A stretch of 64,000 nt of DNA from NCBI RefSeq assembly GCF_001931675.1, contig NZ_CP014839.1:2046001-2110000 (forward strand). The letters are read 5' to 3'. The stretch's first letter is position 1. Each line of letters begins with the position of its first letter. Positions 48,377 through 58,009 of the stretch are shown one piece after another. The position numbers were made by a program, and so were the translations under genes. The DNA is from Pandoraea thiooxydans. GTDB lineage: Bacteria; Pseudomonadota; Gammaproteobacteria; Burkholderiales; Burkholderiaceae. The notes under the pieces were generated by a model. It ran no database searches, was not told where the DNA came from, and worked only from the letters and a program-made list of their open reading frames with translations.

Positions 48377-49645
48377 TCAAACCACTTGGCCGTCGCGCAT
48401 TTTGGCGATTTGCTCCTGGCTGTAGCCCAGGCCGGCCAGCACCTCGTCGGTATGCTCGCCCAACAACGGCGAGGAGGTGATCTCCGGTTTCATTTCGGAG
48501 AACTTGATCGGACTGCCAACGGTAAGATAGGTGCCGCGCTCCTTATGCGGCACTTCCGTGATCGTGCCGCTGGCGCGCAGCGACGGGTCGTTGGCCAGTT
48601 CTTTCATGGTCAGCACCGGCGCGCACGGAATGTCGTACTTGCGCAGGATATCGACCGCCTCGAATTTGGTCTTGTCGGCCAGCCATGCCTCGATGGTCGC
48701 GAAGATGTCGAAGATATGGGGCTGGCGCGCCTTGGCCGTGTTGTAGGCCGGATCGTCGATCCACTCGGGCTTGCCGATCGCGTTGCAGATCGGTGCCCAG
48801 GCATGCCCCTGGATGGTGAAGTAAATGTAGGCGTTCGGATCGGTTTCCCAGCCCTTGCACTTGAGCACCCAGCCCGGCTGGCCGCCACCGCCCGCATTGC
48901 CGCCGCGCGGCACGACGTCGGTGAATTTGCCATACTTTCCATCTTCGCGGATCGGATATTGCGGATATTCCTCGAGGTAGCCGAGCCGGTCCAGGCGTTG
49001 CTGGTCACGCAGCTTCACCCGGCACAGGTTCAAGACGCTGTCCTGCATCGAGACCGCCACCTTTTGCCCCTTGCCGGTCTTGTCGCGGCCGATCAGGGCG
49101 GTCAGGATGCCGATCGCCAGATGCATGCCGGTGTTGCTGTCGCCCAGCGCCGCCGCGCTGATGGTGGGAGGGCCGTCCCAGAAGCCGGTGGTGGAAGCCG
49201 CACCGCCGGCGCATTGCGCGACGTTTTCATACACCTTCAGATCGTCGTAGTGATGCCCGTCGCTGAAGCCCTTGACCGAGGCCACGATCATCTTCGGGTT
49301 GAGTTTCTTGATGTTCTCCCAAGAGAAACCCATGCGATCGAGCGCGCCCGGGCCGAAGTTTTCCACCAGCACGTCGGATTCCCGGATCAGCTTTTCCAGC
49401 ACCTCCTTGCCTTCGGGTTTCTTGGTGTCCAGCGTCAGCGATCGCTTGTTGCTGTTGAGCATCGTGAAGTACAGCGCATCGACGTCGGGGATGTCGCGCA
49501 ACTGGCTGCGTGTCACATCGCCCGCCCCGGGGCGTTCGACCTTGATCACATCAGCGCCGAACCACGCCAGCATCTGCGTGCAGGCAGGCCCGGCCTGCAC
49601 GTGAGTGAAGTCGATAATCCTGATTCCTTTGAGTGGCATGTCCAT
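48377..49645 (-). CDS. frc: Formyl-CoA:oxalate CoA-transferase-like (CaiB/BaiF family III)
   Basis: 422-residue family-III CoA-transferase that moves CoA from formyl-CoA to an acid. Many Frc landmarks are present: [14 protein letters not shown], the catalytic-Asp region, [19 protein letters not shown], a glycine loop [12 protein letters not shown] and the ending [10 protein letters not shown]. Hence oxalate is the first guess, but the partner lyase is not a canonical oxalyl-CoA decarboxylase, so another 2-oxo- or 2-hydroxy-acid is possible. GAGGAGTCACC precedes the ATG. Confidence 0.85.
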   Translation of the reverse strand: MDMPLKGIRIIDFTHVQAGPACTQMLAWFGADVIKVERPGAGDVTRSQLRDIPDVDALYFTMLNSNKRSLTLDTKKPEGKEVLEKLIRESDVLVENFGPGALDRMGFSWENIKKLNPKMIVASVKGFSDGHHYDDLKVYENVAQCAGGAASTTGFWDGPPTISAAALGDSNTGMHLAIGILTALIGRDKTGKGQKVAVSMQDSVLNLCRVKLRDQQRLDRLGYLEEYPQYPIREDGKYGKFTDVVPRGGNAGGGGQPGWVLKCKGWETDPNAYIYFTIQGHAWAPICNAIGKPEWIDDPAYNTAKARQPHIFDIFATIEAWLADKTKFEAVDILRKYDIPCAPVLTMKELANDPSLRASGTITEVPHKERGTYLTVGSPIKFSEMKPEITSSPLLGEHTDEVLAGLGYSQEQIAKMRDGQVV

Positions 49646-49735
49646 CGTCGGTGACTCCTCAATATCTACCGTTAGTTGTTTGAAGTGATGCAGGATGCCG
49701 ACATACCCGATCGGTCGGGCATGCGGGCGGTGCTC

Positions 49736-51490
49736 TTACTTGTACATCGTCTGATTCTTGGTGCCGGGCGCGTACTCGCTCGGATCGACCCAGATGTTGA
49801 TGACCGCCGAGCGGCCCGTCTTGGCGATCGCCTCGCGCCCGCGCCGCAGCGCCCCGGCGATCTGCGCCGGATCGCGCACTTCCTCGCCGTAGCCGCCCAG
49901 CATCTCCGCGAAGCGCCCGAACGGCACGTCCGACAGCAAGTTGCCCACGTTGCCTCGCTCCGCTCCGTACTTGGCCAGCTGCCCGTAGCGGATCTGGTTC
50001 ATCGCCGAGTTGTTGCCCACCACCGCCAGGTACGGCACCCCGAACCGGTTGGCCGTCTCCATGTCGAACGCGGTCATGCTGAACGCCCCGTCGCCGTAGT
50101 AGCACAGCACTTCCTTGCCCGGATTGGCCAGCCCCGCGGCGATCGCAAAGCCCGTGCCCACCCCCAGCGAGCCCAGCGCTCCCGGGTCCATCCACTGTCC
50201 CGGATTGCGCGGGCGAACCGCCTGCGCCGAGATCGTCACCACGTCCCCGCCATCGCCGATGTAGATGGTGTCCTCGCCCAGGAATTCGTTGAGCTCATAT
50301 GCCACCCGGTACGGATGGATCGGCGTGTTTTCCGACCGGAACAGCGGCATCACCTTGTCCAGCGCCACCGCCTCGGCTTCGCTCAGTTGTTTCATCCACT
50401 GCCGCCGCGCCTGCCGCTTGTCGTTCTTGATGCGCCCGCCCGCAGCCTGCAGCACCGCCCCGAGAATCGCCCCAGGATCGCCCACCAGCCCCAGGTCGAT
50501 GTCCCGGTTCTTGCCCACCGTGCGGTAGTCCATGTCGATTTGCACCAGCTTGAGCTCGCGGCTGATGCGCTTGCCGTAGCCCATGCGGAAGTCGAACGGC
50601 GTGCCTACGATCACCAGCACGTCCGCGTTGGCAAATGCCTGCGAGCGCGTACGGTCGAAGTGGTGCGCATCGCCCGGCGGCAGCAGCCCACGGCTGGCGC
50701 CGTTGAAGTACCCCGGGATGTCGAGCCCGCGCAGCAGCGCGATCGCTTCTTGGTGCCCGCGCGCGGTCCACACTTGCTGGCCGAACAGGATGGCCGGGCG
50801 CTCGGCATCGACCAGCAGGTCCGCGAGCTTTTCGATGTCGCGCGGATCTCCCACCGATTTGGTCGACGCACGGTAGTGCCCCGGCTTGGGCAGTACCGCC
50901 TTGGCCAGATCCACCTCCCGGTCCAGCACGTCGCGCGGAATCTCCAGGTACGCCGGGCCCGGCGCGCCGTTGAAGCACTCCCGCGCGGCCATCGAGATCA
51001 TGTCCGCCACCCGCTCGGTGCTCGGGATGCTGGCCGAGAATTTTGTGATCGGCGCCATCATGTCGACGTGCGGCAGATCCTGCAGCGAGCCCATCTTGTG
51101 CTGCGTGAGCGCGCCCTGCCCGCCAATGTGCAGCACCGGGCTCTCCGAGCGAAATGCGGTGGCCACCCCCGTGACCGCATTGGTGCACCCCGGCCCCGCC
51201 GTGGTCACCACACATCCCAGCTTGCCGGTTTGCCGCGCGTAGCCGTCGGCCGCGTGCGCGGCCACCTGCTCGTGGCGAACGTCGATGATCCGGATGCCTT
51301 CATCCACGCAGCCATCGTAGATGTCGATGATGTGACCCCCGCACAGCGTGAAGATCGTATCCACCCCCTCCGCCTTGAGCGCCTTGGCCACCAGATGGCC
51401 TCCGGATACCACCCCGGCTTCCCGGCTTTTTTGCTTCAGCGTGTCTTCGGCTGTGGTCGACTGCATCGGGGTCTGAACTACTTCTGACAT
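49736..51490 (-). CDS. ThDP-dependent acyl-CoA lyase/decarboxylase-like enzyme
   Basis: 584-residue ThDP enzyme of the acetolactate-synthase/oxalyl-CoA decarboxylase/2-hydroxyacyl-CoA lyase group. RHEQ with catalytic Glu 74, TTAGPGCTNAVTG, and the ThDP-binding GDG (466-468) to NN (493-494). Where oxalyl-CoA decarboxylase has its Tyr-Glu pair, this protein reads SLQDLPH (135-141). With an Frc-type partner it probably cleaves a CoA thioester to formyl-CoA. GGAGGAGACTC precedes the ATG. Confidence 0.8.
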   Translation of the reverse strand: MSEVVQTPMQSTTAEDTLKQKSREAGVVSGGHLVAKALKAEGVDTIFTLCGGHIIDIYDGCVDEGIRIIDVRHEQVAAHAADGYARQTGKLGCVVTTAGPGCTNAVTGVATAFRSESPVLHIGGQGALTQHKMGSLQDLPHVDMMAPITKFSASIPSTERVADMISMAARECFNGAPGPAYLEIPRDVLDREVDLAKAVLPKPGHYRASTKSVGDPRDIEKLADLLVDAERPAILFGQQVWTARGHQEAIALLRGLDIPGYFNGASRGLLPPGDAHHFDRTRSQAFANADVLVIVGTPFDFRMGYGKRISRELKLVQIDMDYRTVGKNRDIDLGLVGDPGAILGAVLQAAGGRIKNDKRQARRQWMKQLSEAEAVALDKVMPLFRSENTPIHPYRVAYELNEFLGEDTIYIGDGGDVVTISAQAVRPRNPGQWMDPGALGSLGVGTGFAIAAGLANPGKEVLCYYGDGAFSMTAFDMETANRFGVPYLAVVGNNSAMNQIRYGQLAKYGAERGNVGNLLSDVPFGRFAEMLGGYGEEVRDPAQIAGALRRGREAIAKTGRSAVINIWVDPSEYAPGTKNQTMYK

Positions 51491-51521
51491 GAGTCTCCTC
51501 CTTGGCGGAGCGTTGCGTAAT

Positions 51522-51558
51522 TTGTGATATACAATATTCCATACACAATATTAGTCAA
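51522..51558 (-). promoter_or_regulatory. Promoter and operator region of the ThDP-lyase operon
   Basis: Minus strand: -35 TTGACT (51553-51558), 16 bp, -10 TATTGT (51531-51536). On the plus strand ATATACAATATT and ATACACAATATT (51527-51538, 51541-51552) repeat directly with a 14-bp period, and the word TTGTGATATACAATATT (51522-51538) recurs with one change at the gntR promoter. A leader of about 35 nt follows. Confidence 0.6.
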
Positions 51559-51768
51559 GCGTTTTTTGCCAAGAATTTTTTATGCTGCATTGAAGCAATT
51601 ATTTATTTATATGATTAAAAACATATTTATAAAATTTTCCTTTGCGCCGCACAAAATATTCCCTAAAGAAAATGCGGTTTCACAAAAGCATGCAGCAGCG
51701 CTTTTCGGTGAAGGATTTATGGTATTTTTTGTACACCACATACCAAATTCAATTGGAAGCGCATTTAG
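51559..51768. other. AT-rich spacer between gntR and the lyase promoter
   Basis: About 210 bases of strongly AT-rich sequence with T-runs. I see no gene; one short plus-strand frame here looks non-coding. Its composition is unlike both flanks. Confidence 0.5.
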
Positions 51769-52488
51769 TCAGTCAAGGAAATCGCAGTGCGCGTCGACGA
51801 ATGCAGCGAGTTCGAGCGAATGCTCCCGCACAAGGCGCTCGACCAGTTCGGTATTGCGCCGCTCGAGCGCTTCAATGATGTTCATGTGATCGACGATCGA
51901 GCGCGAGGCGCGATCGCTTTGGGCGATGGTCATGCGCCGAATGGCCCGCACGTGCATGAATATGTTCTTGATGGTGTCGACGATGATGGGCGACTGGGAC
52001 AGTTCGACAATCGCCTGGTGGAACGTGATGTTCGCCTCCGAGTACTCCTCGATCTGATCGACTGGCGTCTTGCTGCCGAAATGAATGAACATGCGGCGCA
52101 GCGTGGCGATGTCCTCGTCCGGCGCGCGCAGGGTCGCCAGCCGCGCGGCGGCGCCCTCCAGCGCAGCCCACATGTGAATCATTTCGACGATCTCTTTTTT
52201 CGTTTTGCGCAGAATGTACACGCCGCGCCGCGGCACCGTGCGCAGAAAACCCTCCTGCTCGAGCAGCGTCATGGCTTCGCGGATTGGCGTGCGGCTCACG
52301 CCAAGCGCTTCGGTCAATTCTTTCTCGTCGAGCCGGATTTCCTCACGCGTGCCATAGATATCGGTTTGTGCAATCGCCTGCTTCAGCCTGGCATAGGCCT
52401 GGTCGCGCAAAGAGGCGGCCGCATTGATCGGCGCCAGCGCCAGGGTGACGGTCGCCAGACGGATTTCGGCGGGCGTTTCGGTAGGCAT
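51769..52488 (-). CDS. GntR family regulator, FCD subfamily
   Basis: 239-residue FadR-type regulator: winged HTH at about 30-95 (LDEKELTEALGVSRTPIREAM, split by the helix turn) and a helical FCD ligand domain with metal-type His (FHQAIVE, HMNIIEALERR). Such proteins sense small carboxylic acids. It is upstream of the ThDP-lyase operon on the same strand, and both promoters carry the same 17-bp word, so it likely controls both. Confidence 0.92.
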   Translation of the reverse strand: MPTETPAEIRLATVTLALAPINAAASLRDQAYARLKQAIAQTDIYGTREEIRLDEKELTEALGVSRTPIREAMTLLEQEGFLRTVPRRGVYILRKTKKEIVEMIHMWAALEGAAARLATLRAPDEDIATLRRMFIHFGSKTPVDQIEEYSEANITFHQAIVELSQSPIIVDTIKNIFMHVRAIRRMTIAQSDRASRSIVDHMNIIEALERRNTELVERLVREHSLELAAFVDAHCDFLD

Positions 52489-52938
52489 CGGTTTGTGTCC
52501 CCTATGTCCGATAAACCGTTTTCAGGGTGCTGCTCGCTGACGCTCGCGCCAGCGTCGGCTGACGTCGCAGCAAGCACGCAGGCAGCCGGACAGTCGGCTT
52601 CGGCGCAACGGGCGGAGAAGTTTGACTGGAAATACATATTACACATTGAAAATACTGTATATCACAATAAGATCAAATGACCAAGCGGGTTTACGTCCAT
52701 CATGCAAAGGGCGGCCAGGCATCGGCGAGGCGGACGCAGCGCGCTCCGCCGGGATCAAGGTGAGTGCCAGGCTGGGTGAGGCAACGGGTAACGCCCCGAC
52801 ACCGATCAGGGCAGCGAACGCGGCAAGCGAAACATATGCGGTGTTGGTCGGCCGCCCGGCCGATTCATGGCAGATCGGCCGAAAGCGGGCACGCTTGCCC
52901 ACGCGATGCGTGCGTGGGCCGTGCGGGCGCCCTCGCCG
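52489..52938. other. Intergenic region upstream of gntR
   Basis: About 450 bases without a supported gene. It contains the gntR promoter at 52649-52676 and a roughly 150-nt leader. A 165-codon plus-strand frame crosses it but has no ribosome site or protein-like sequence. Confidence 0.5.
52649..52676 (-). promoter_or_regulatory. Putative gntR promoter with shared operator word
   Basis: Minus strand: -35 TTGATC (52671-52676), 16 bp, -10 TATTTT (52649-52654). Spacer and -10 hold TTGTGATATACAGTATT (52651-52667), which matches 16 of 17 bases at 51522-51538. Autoregulation is implied. Confidence 0.55.
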
Positions 52939-54123
52939 TCAGCGTGCCGATCCAATCCGCTCGCCGGTACGCCGTGACAGGCTTTCCCAAGCGGCCACGA
53001 TGATCAGCACAAGCATCACCACAACACCAGCCGGCAGGAGTTCGCTCAGGCGCGCGAACAGCGCGAGCGCACACAGCGACGCCAGTCCGGCGATATGTGA
53101 AAGCGGAAACCGGCCATAGACGACCGTCTTGTAGAGACCATTGCCGAACAGATAAAGCACCGGTCCGCCCAGCAACACGGCAATCGCCGTCTGACTCGTC
53201 GGCGCGGCTGGATGCGCGATGACCAGTTCGTTGCCGACTGCGCTGACGATCACGCCGCCGACGATAAGGACATGAATGTAATGGAAATAAGCGCCGACCC
53301 GGCCCGGATCCCGCGCCTGCGCAATTGCTGCGCTGCCGGCCTTGCTGCCGGTATCGAAATACACCCACCACATGGCCAGGCTGCCGACAAATGTCACCAG
53401 GCCCGCGGCGATCACCGGTGCCTGCCATTGCAGCGTATGACTGATAGTGGCACCGGTCACGAGAATCGATTCACCCAGCGCCATAATGACGAACAGCTGG
53501 CAACGCTCGGCCAGATGCCCGCCTTCGATGGTCCACTCGGCCGTGCGCGAGCGGCCCAGCCCCGGCAGCCAGAAGCCGATCATCGGCGCGATGTATTCAC
53601 CGCCCACAGCCACCGTCCAGAGCAGCAGCCGTGGCGAACCGGAAGACAGGCCGCCGGCGATCCAGAACAGGCCGGCGATGCACGTCCACCCGAGGATGCG
53701 GCGAAAATTCGGGGCCAGCGCATGACGCGGGCCGAGGTGCAGCACCACGGCCAGGGTACGCCCGATCTGGATCGCCGCGTAGCAACCGGCAAACACCAGG
53801 CCGCGCGCACCGAAGGCTCCCGGAATGCTCGCAGCCATGAACAGCCCCACCAACATCACGCCGAACAGCAGCAGGCGTACCGGCAGAGTCTCGGGATCGA
53901 ACCAGTTTGTCACCCAGCAGGTGTATTGCCAGCCGAGCCAGACGGCAAACCAGAGCACCAGGGTTTGCAGCGCGCCGAGCAGCGTCAGATTGCCCAACAG
54001 GCGGTGCGACAACTGCGTCACCGCAAAAACGTAAATCAGGTCGAAGAAAAGCTCGGCAAACGAGACATGGGCCTCATGCCCGTCACGTGCCCGCAGGAGG
54101 TTCCTGTTGCCAAGGATCGCCAT
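52939..54123 (-). CDS. ltrA: Low-temperature-requirement A (LtrA) family membrane protein
   Basis: 394-residue polytopic membrane protein with about ten to twelve hydrophobic segments. FAELFFDLIYVFAVTQLSH near the N-terminus, ERCQLFVIMALGESIL and the late hydrophobic pairs are LtrA landmarks. The family was named from Listeria cold growth; its molecular role is unknown. Start at 54123 chosen because the conserved N-terminus begins there; the frame opens at 54180. Confidence 0.85.
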   Translation of the reverse strand: MAILGNRNLLRARDGHEAHVSFAELFFDLIYVFAVTQLSHRLLGNLTLLGALQTLVLWFAVWLGWQYTCWVTNWFDPETLPVRLLLFGVMLVGLFMAASIPGAFGARGLVFAGCYAAIQIGRTLAVVLHLGPRHALAPNFRRILGWTCIAGLFWIAGGLSSGSPRLLLWTVAVGGEYIAPMIGFWLPGLGRSRTAEWTIEGGHLAERCQLFVIMALGESILVTGATISHTLQWQAPVIAAGLVTFVGSLAMWWVYFDTGSKAGSAAIAQARDPGRVGAYFHYIHVLIVGGVIVSAVGNELVIAHPAAPTSQTAIAVLLGGPVLYLFGNGLYKTVVYGRFPLSHIAGLASLCALALFARLSELLPAGVVVMLVLIIVAAWESLSRRTGERIGSAR

Positions 54124-54199
54124 CGTCTCGCTCTGCCATGGAGGTGCACGACAGCATAGCGCAGCTTGACCTGCCGGCAAACGCCTGGACCAGGGCTCG

Positions 54200-54772
54200 T
54201 CACAGCACGAACGGTATCAGCGCGGCGACTTCGTTGCGATAGGAGGTGTAGGCAGCCCCGAAGGTTTCGATCATCCAGCGCTCTTCCAGGCGCAACTTGC
54301 GCCACAGCGCGGCGAAGACAAGCAGCACGGCAAGCCCGCCACGCCATTGGCCCAGCGCGATTGCGGAGCCGATGAACGCCAGCAGCAGGCCGGTGTAGAT
54401 CGGATGGCGTACCCAGCGATACGGGCCGCTGCGAATCAGTTCGTGGTCCTGCTTGAGGGTGACGATACCGCTCCAGTTGCGCCCCAGGTGTACCCTCGCC
54501 CACACCGTGAACAGCAGTCCGAGCAGGACGAGCCCGGTGCCGGCGAGCGACCCGGCAGGCCCCGCCGGCATGAAGCGGGCGCCGAGCATGCCGCCGGACA
54601 GGCGCGGCGTGACCAATAGCCACGCGGCAATCAGCAACGGCACGCCGTGGCCGGCCCGAGACAGCAGGCTTTCCCGGCGCCGGGTGGTCTTTACGTTGAG
54701 CGCCGAGACGCTCCAGTAAATGAGCCAGGCGGCCCATAGGCCCAGAATCAGGTACCGGTAATGATCTGGCAT
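54200..54772 (-). CDS. ICMT/PEMT-like integral membrane methyltransferase
   Basis: 190 residues with about five hydrophobic segments. The C-terminal half has the SAM-binding layout of isoprenylcysteine carboxyl methyltransferases: ELIRSGPYRWVRHPIYTG and LRLEERWMIETFG. Bacterial substrates are unknown. The start lies 7 bases after the opgD stop, so the two may be co-transcribed. Confidence 0.85.
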   Translation of the reverse strand: MPDHYRYLILGLWAAWLIYWSVSALNVKTTRRRESLLSRAGHGVPLLIAAWLLVTPRLSGGMLGARFMPAGPAGSLAGTGLVLLGLLFTVWARVHLGRNWSGIVTLKQDHELIRSGPYRWVRHPIYTGLLLAFIGSAIALGQWRGGLAVLLVFAALWRKLRLEERWMIETFGAAYTSYRNEVAALIPFVL

Positions 54773-54779
54773 CTCGTCC

Positions 54780-56399
54780 TCACGCCCCGTAGACGTCAGT
54801 GGAATCGAACGGATAGTACTGATACAGCCAGGTCTCGGTCAGCGTTTGATCGCCCAGCTTCAGGTACAGCCGCATATCGACCGGCGCCTTGCCGTCGACC
54901 TTCAGATCGAATTGCGCGCGCCAGTGTCCGGGCACGCCGTCGGGCACCGCCTCGGTGAACACGTACGAGAACGTGCCGCGCGAGGCCCACGGCACCGCCT
55001 CGGGCAGCGTGCCGAAGGGCAACTTTTCGAGCGGCTTGCCCAGAAACTCGACGACGAACTTGCGCACTCCCTTGGGTCGCGGCAGGCCCGGTTGGCCGCC
55101 CCGCCCCAGGCGGGTCGCCACACAGCGCGCGAGCGGACTCGGGAAAGGCTCGTCGGCCAGCCAATAAAGCCGGTAGCGCAAGCGGTAGTTGTCGCCCGCC
55201 TTGGCCGGCGCCTTGGGCACCCACATGGCGACGATGTTGTCGTGAATTTCGTCATCAGTGGGAATTTCCACCAATTGCACGGTACCCGCGCCCCACCCTT
55301 CGAGCGGCTCGACCCACAGACTCGGGCGCCGCTCGTAATGCACGCCGTCGAGGTAGTGATCGAAATTGCGGTCGCGCTGCAGCAGGCCGAAACCGCGCGG
55401 GTTATCGTCGGTGAACGCCGAGGCGGTGGTGTGCGGCGGATTGTTCAGCGGGCGCCAGATGTGCTCGCCCGCCCCGGTCCACATCGCCAGGCCATCCGAG
55501 TCATGAACTTCGGGGCGCCAATCGACCCCTGCGCCCTTGGCCGTCTCGGAGAACCAGTACATCGACGTGGCCGGCGCGATACCCAGGCGCGCGACGTCGC
55601 GCCGCAGAAACAACGCCGCATCGATGTCCATCAGCACCCCCTTGGCGCGCTGCATGACGAAGCGATACGCGCCGGTGATGCTCGGCCCGTCGAGCAGCGC
55701 GTAGACGGTGACCGTGTCGCTATCTGACGTGGGGGTCTCGAAGTAAAAATTGGTGAAGTTCGGAAATTCCTCCGGCTGCCCGGCCTGCGCGACGTTGATG
55801 GCGATGCCGCGAGCCGACAGACCATATTGGTAGAGCGCCCCGATCGCACGGAAATAGGAAGCACCAAGAAATGCGACCCAGTCGTTCTTGCGCCAATCGA
55901 GTTTGTGCTGGTCGCCCAGCCGGCTTTCCTGAAAACGAAAACCCGCAAATCCGCTACCGGGCGGCAACTGGCGTGCCGGACTATCGGCCGGCATGTGGAA
56001 GTCGGACGCGTCATAAATGATTTCACGCGCCTTGGCACCGGCCGCGCCGTGCGAGACGACATGCATGTGCACGGCAACCGGGAAGAATTTGCCGAGCGGA
56101 AAAAACGTCACGGGAAATTGGCCTGGCCCATTCGCGAACAATGCATGGTCCGTATTGAATTTGACGTGCCCGAGCGCCTGGTAATTGATTTTGTCGAGAA
56201 TGTCCCTGGGCGGCGACGGCGGCGCCACATAAGGCTTGCCCGACAGTGCGCGAGCCTGGTCGATCAGTCCGTCGAACGAAAATGGCGAGGCCTTGCCGAG
56301 TTTGAGACGATCTGCGGCCAGCACCGGCGGCGTGAGACCCAGGGCTGCCAGCGCGGCGGCGGCGGAAGTGGAGGCGAGGAAGGAGCGGCGTTTGACCAT
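54780..56399 (-). CDS. opgD: Periplasmic glucan biosynthesis protein OpgD/MdoD
   Basis: 539-residue periplasmic protein of the MdoG/MdoD family that shapes osmoregulated periplasmic glucans. A twin-arginine signal (KRRSFLASTSAAAALAAL) at the N-terminus favours OpgD over the Sec-exported OpgG. SLWVEPLEGWGAGTVQLVEI and DDEIHDNIVAMW are family signatures. Start at 56399 places the Arg pair at residues 4-5; the frame opens upstream at 56492. No opgH glucosyltransferase is nearby. Confidence 0.92.
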   Translation of the reverse strand: MVKRRSFLASTSAAAALAALGLTPPVLAADRLKLGKASPFSFDGLIDQARALSGKPYVAPPSPPRDILDKINYQALGHVKFNTDHALFANGPGQFPVTFFPLGKFFPVAVHMHVVSHGAAGAKAREIIYDASDFHMPADSPARQLPPGSGFAGFRFQESRLGDQHKLDWRKNDWVAFLGASYFRAIGALYQYGLSARGIAINVAQAGQPEEFPNFTNFYFETPTSDSDTVTVYALLDGPSITGAYRFVMQRAKGVLMDIDAALFLRRDVARLGIAPATSMYWFSETAKGAGVDWRPEVHDSDGLAMWTGAGEHIWRPLNNPPHTTASAFTDDNPRGFGLLQRDRNFDHYLDGVHYERRPSLWVEPLEGWGAGTVQLVEIPTDDEIHDNIVAMWVPKAPAKAGDNYRLRYRLYWLADEPFPSPLARCVATRLGRGGQPGLPRPKGVRKFVVEFLGKPLEKLPFGTLPEAVPWASRGTFSYVFTEAVPDGVPGHWRAQFDLKVDGKAPVDMRLYLKLGDQTLTETWLYQYYPFDSTDVYGA

Positions 56400-56607
56400 A
56401 AGACCGGCGGGGCAATAAGAAAAAACGGATTTGATGGTAGCACGCGGGGTAAGTTCGGTCCGCGCGGCAAGCCTCGGGACAGTGAGGCTCACGCCGATTT
56501 ACCCGGAGTTGGCGGGGCGATCGGGCGCGCAGCAGCACCGCGCGCGGCGCTTTATACTTGGCAGGCCTTGATTCGTCCCATCCACCACATTTCTCGGGAG
56601 TACCGCC

Positions 56608-57966
56608 ATGCCGCATTTCGACGTCGATCTTTTTGTCATCGGAGCTGGCTCGGGCGGCGTGCGCGCTGCGCGTATCGCCGCCGGGCACGGCGCCAAGGTA
56701 ACGATCGCCGAGGAATATCGGGTGGGTGGTACCTGCGTGATCCGCGGCTGCGTGCCGAAGAAGCTGCTGGTCTACGCGAGCCGTTTCGCGCATGAATTCG
56801 AGGACGCCGCCGGCTTTGGCTGGCAGGTCCCGGCCCCCGCATTCGACTGGGCAACGTTGATCCGCAACAAGGATGCGGAAATCGCACGGCTGGAGGGTGT
56901 CTACCGTGCCAATCTCGATCGCGCCGGTGTCACGCTGGTGCAGGAGCGCGCGTTGATTGCCGGGCCGCAGACCGTGCATTTGCCGGCCAGCGGCCGCCAA
57001 ATCAGCGCTCGAACGATTCTTGTCGCCACCGGCGCTCGCCCTCACGGGCTGAATATCCCGGGCGCCGAACATGCAATCAGCTCCAACGAGGCTTTCCACC
57101 TGGCGCGGATGCCCAAGCGGATCCTCATCGTTGGCGGCGGGTATATCGCCATTGAATTCGCCGGTATCTTCGCCGGCCTGGGCAGCCGCGTCACGCTGCT
57201 GCACCGCGGCCCGCATATTCTGCGCGGCTTCGACGACGACTTGCGCGAAGGGGTCGAACAGGCCTACCGCAAACAGGGTGTCGACGTGCGGCTCAACCTG
57301 ACGCTGGCACGTATCGACAAGACCGACAGCGGGCTTGCCGCGACGCTCTCCGACGGCAGCCGGCTTGAGGTCGACGAGGTCATGCTGGCGACCGGGCGAG
57401 CGCCATACACCGACGGGCTCGGGCTCGACATGGCAGGCGTGGCGCTCGACCAGGCGGGCGCAATCCTGGTGGATGAAGAGTCACGCACGAACATTGCGTC
57501 AATCTATGCCATCGGCGATGTGACCAACCGGGTCAATCTCACGCCGATGGCGATCCGCGAAGGTCACGCGTTTGCCGACACGGTATTCGGCAACCGGCCG
57601 ACACGGGTCGATCACACGCTGGTGCCCACGGCGGTGTTCTCCACGCCGGAACTTGGCACCATCGGCCTGACCGAGGCCCAGGCGCGCGAACGCCATCCGC
57701 GCCTGCAGGTATACAAGTCGCAGTTCCGCCCGATGAAGGCAACGCTGTCGGGACGCGACGAGCGTGTGTTCATGAAATTGCTGGTCGACGGACAGAGCGA
57801 CAAAGTGGTCGGCGCGCACCTGCTGGGCGAGGCCAGCGGCGAGATGATTCAGCTGCTCGGCGTAGCGATGACGATGGGCGCCACCAAGGCCGACTTCGAT
57901 CGCACGCTGGCCGTGCATCCGACTGCTGCGGAGGAATTGGTGACAATGCGCACGCCGGTGGCATGA
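56608..57966 (+). CDS. gor: Glutathione-disulfide reductase
   Basis: 452-residue FAD/NADPH disulfide reductase. GAGSGGVRAAR binds FAD, redox pair C43-VIRG-C48, VGGGYIAIEFAG binds NADPH, and the C-terminal HPTAAEE carries the active-site His of the partner subunit. TCGGGAGTACCGCC precedes the ATG. Plant-type GOR sequences share the CVIRGC motif. Monocistronic, divergent from opgD. Confidence 0.94.
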   Translation: MPHFDVDLFVIGAGSGGVRAARIAAGHGAKVTIAEEYRVGGTCVIRGCVPKKLLVYASRFAHEFEDAAGFGWQVPAPAFDWATLIRNKDAEIARLEGVYRANLDRAGVTLVQERALIAGPQTVHLPASGRQISARTILVATGARPHGLNIPGAEHAISSNEAFHLARMPKRILIVGGGYIAIEFAGIFAGLGSRVTLLHRGPHILRGFDDDLREGVEQAYRKQGVDVRLNLTLARIDKTDSGLAATLSDGSRLEVDEVMLATGRAPYTDGLGLDMAGVALDQAGAILVDEESRTNIASIYAIGDVTNRVNLTPMAIREGHAFADTVFGNRPTRVDHTLVPTAVFSTPELGTIGLTEAQARERHPRLQVYKSQFRPMKATLSGRDERVFMKLLVDGQSDKVVGAHLLGEASGEMIQLLGVAMTMGATKADFDRTLAVHPTAAEELVTMRTPVA

Positions 57967-58009
57967 ACAGCTGGCGGGCGGTCATCGTGTCGCCGCCCCG
58001 CCTGCGGCA

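Noticed and set aside
49736-51490. Canonical oxalyl-CoA decarboxylase (oxc)
   Set aside because: Lacks the Tyr-Glu pair and several conserved stretches of Oxc; named only at the ThDP-lyase level.
51540-51889. Possible small gene in the AT-rich stretch right of the lyase operon
   Set aside because: No ribosome site or recognisable protein; it runs into the antisense of gntR.
52622-53119. 165-codon plus-strand frame upstream of gntR
   Set aside because: Overlaps the putative gntR promoter and the end of ltrA antisense; sequence is Arg/Ala/Pro-rich shadow coding.
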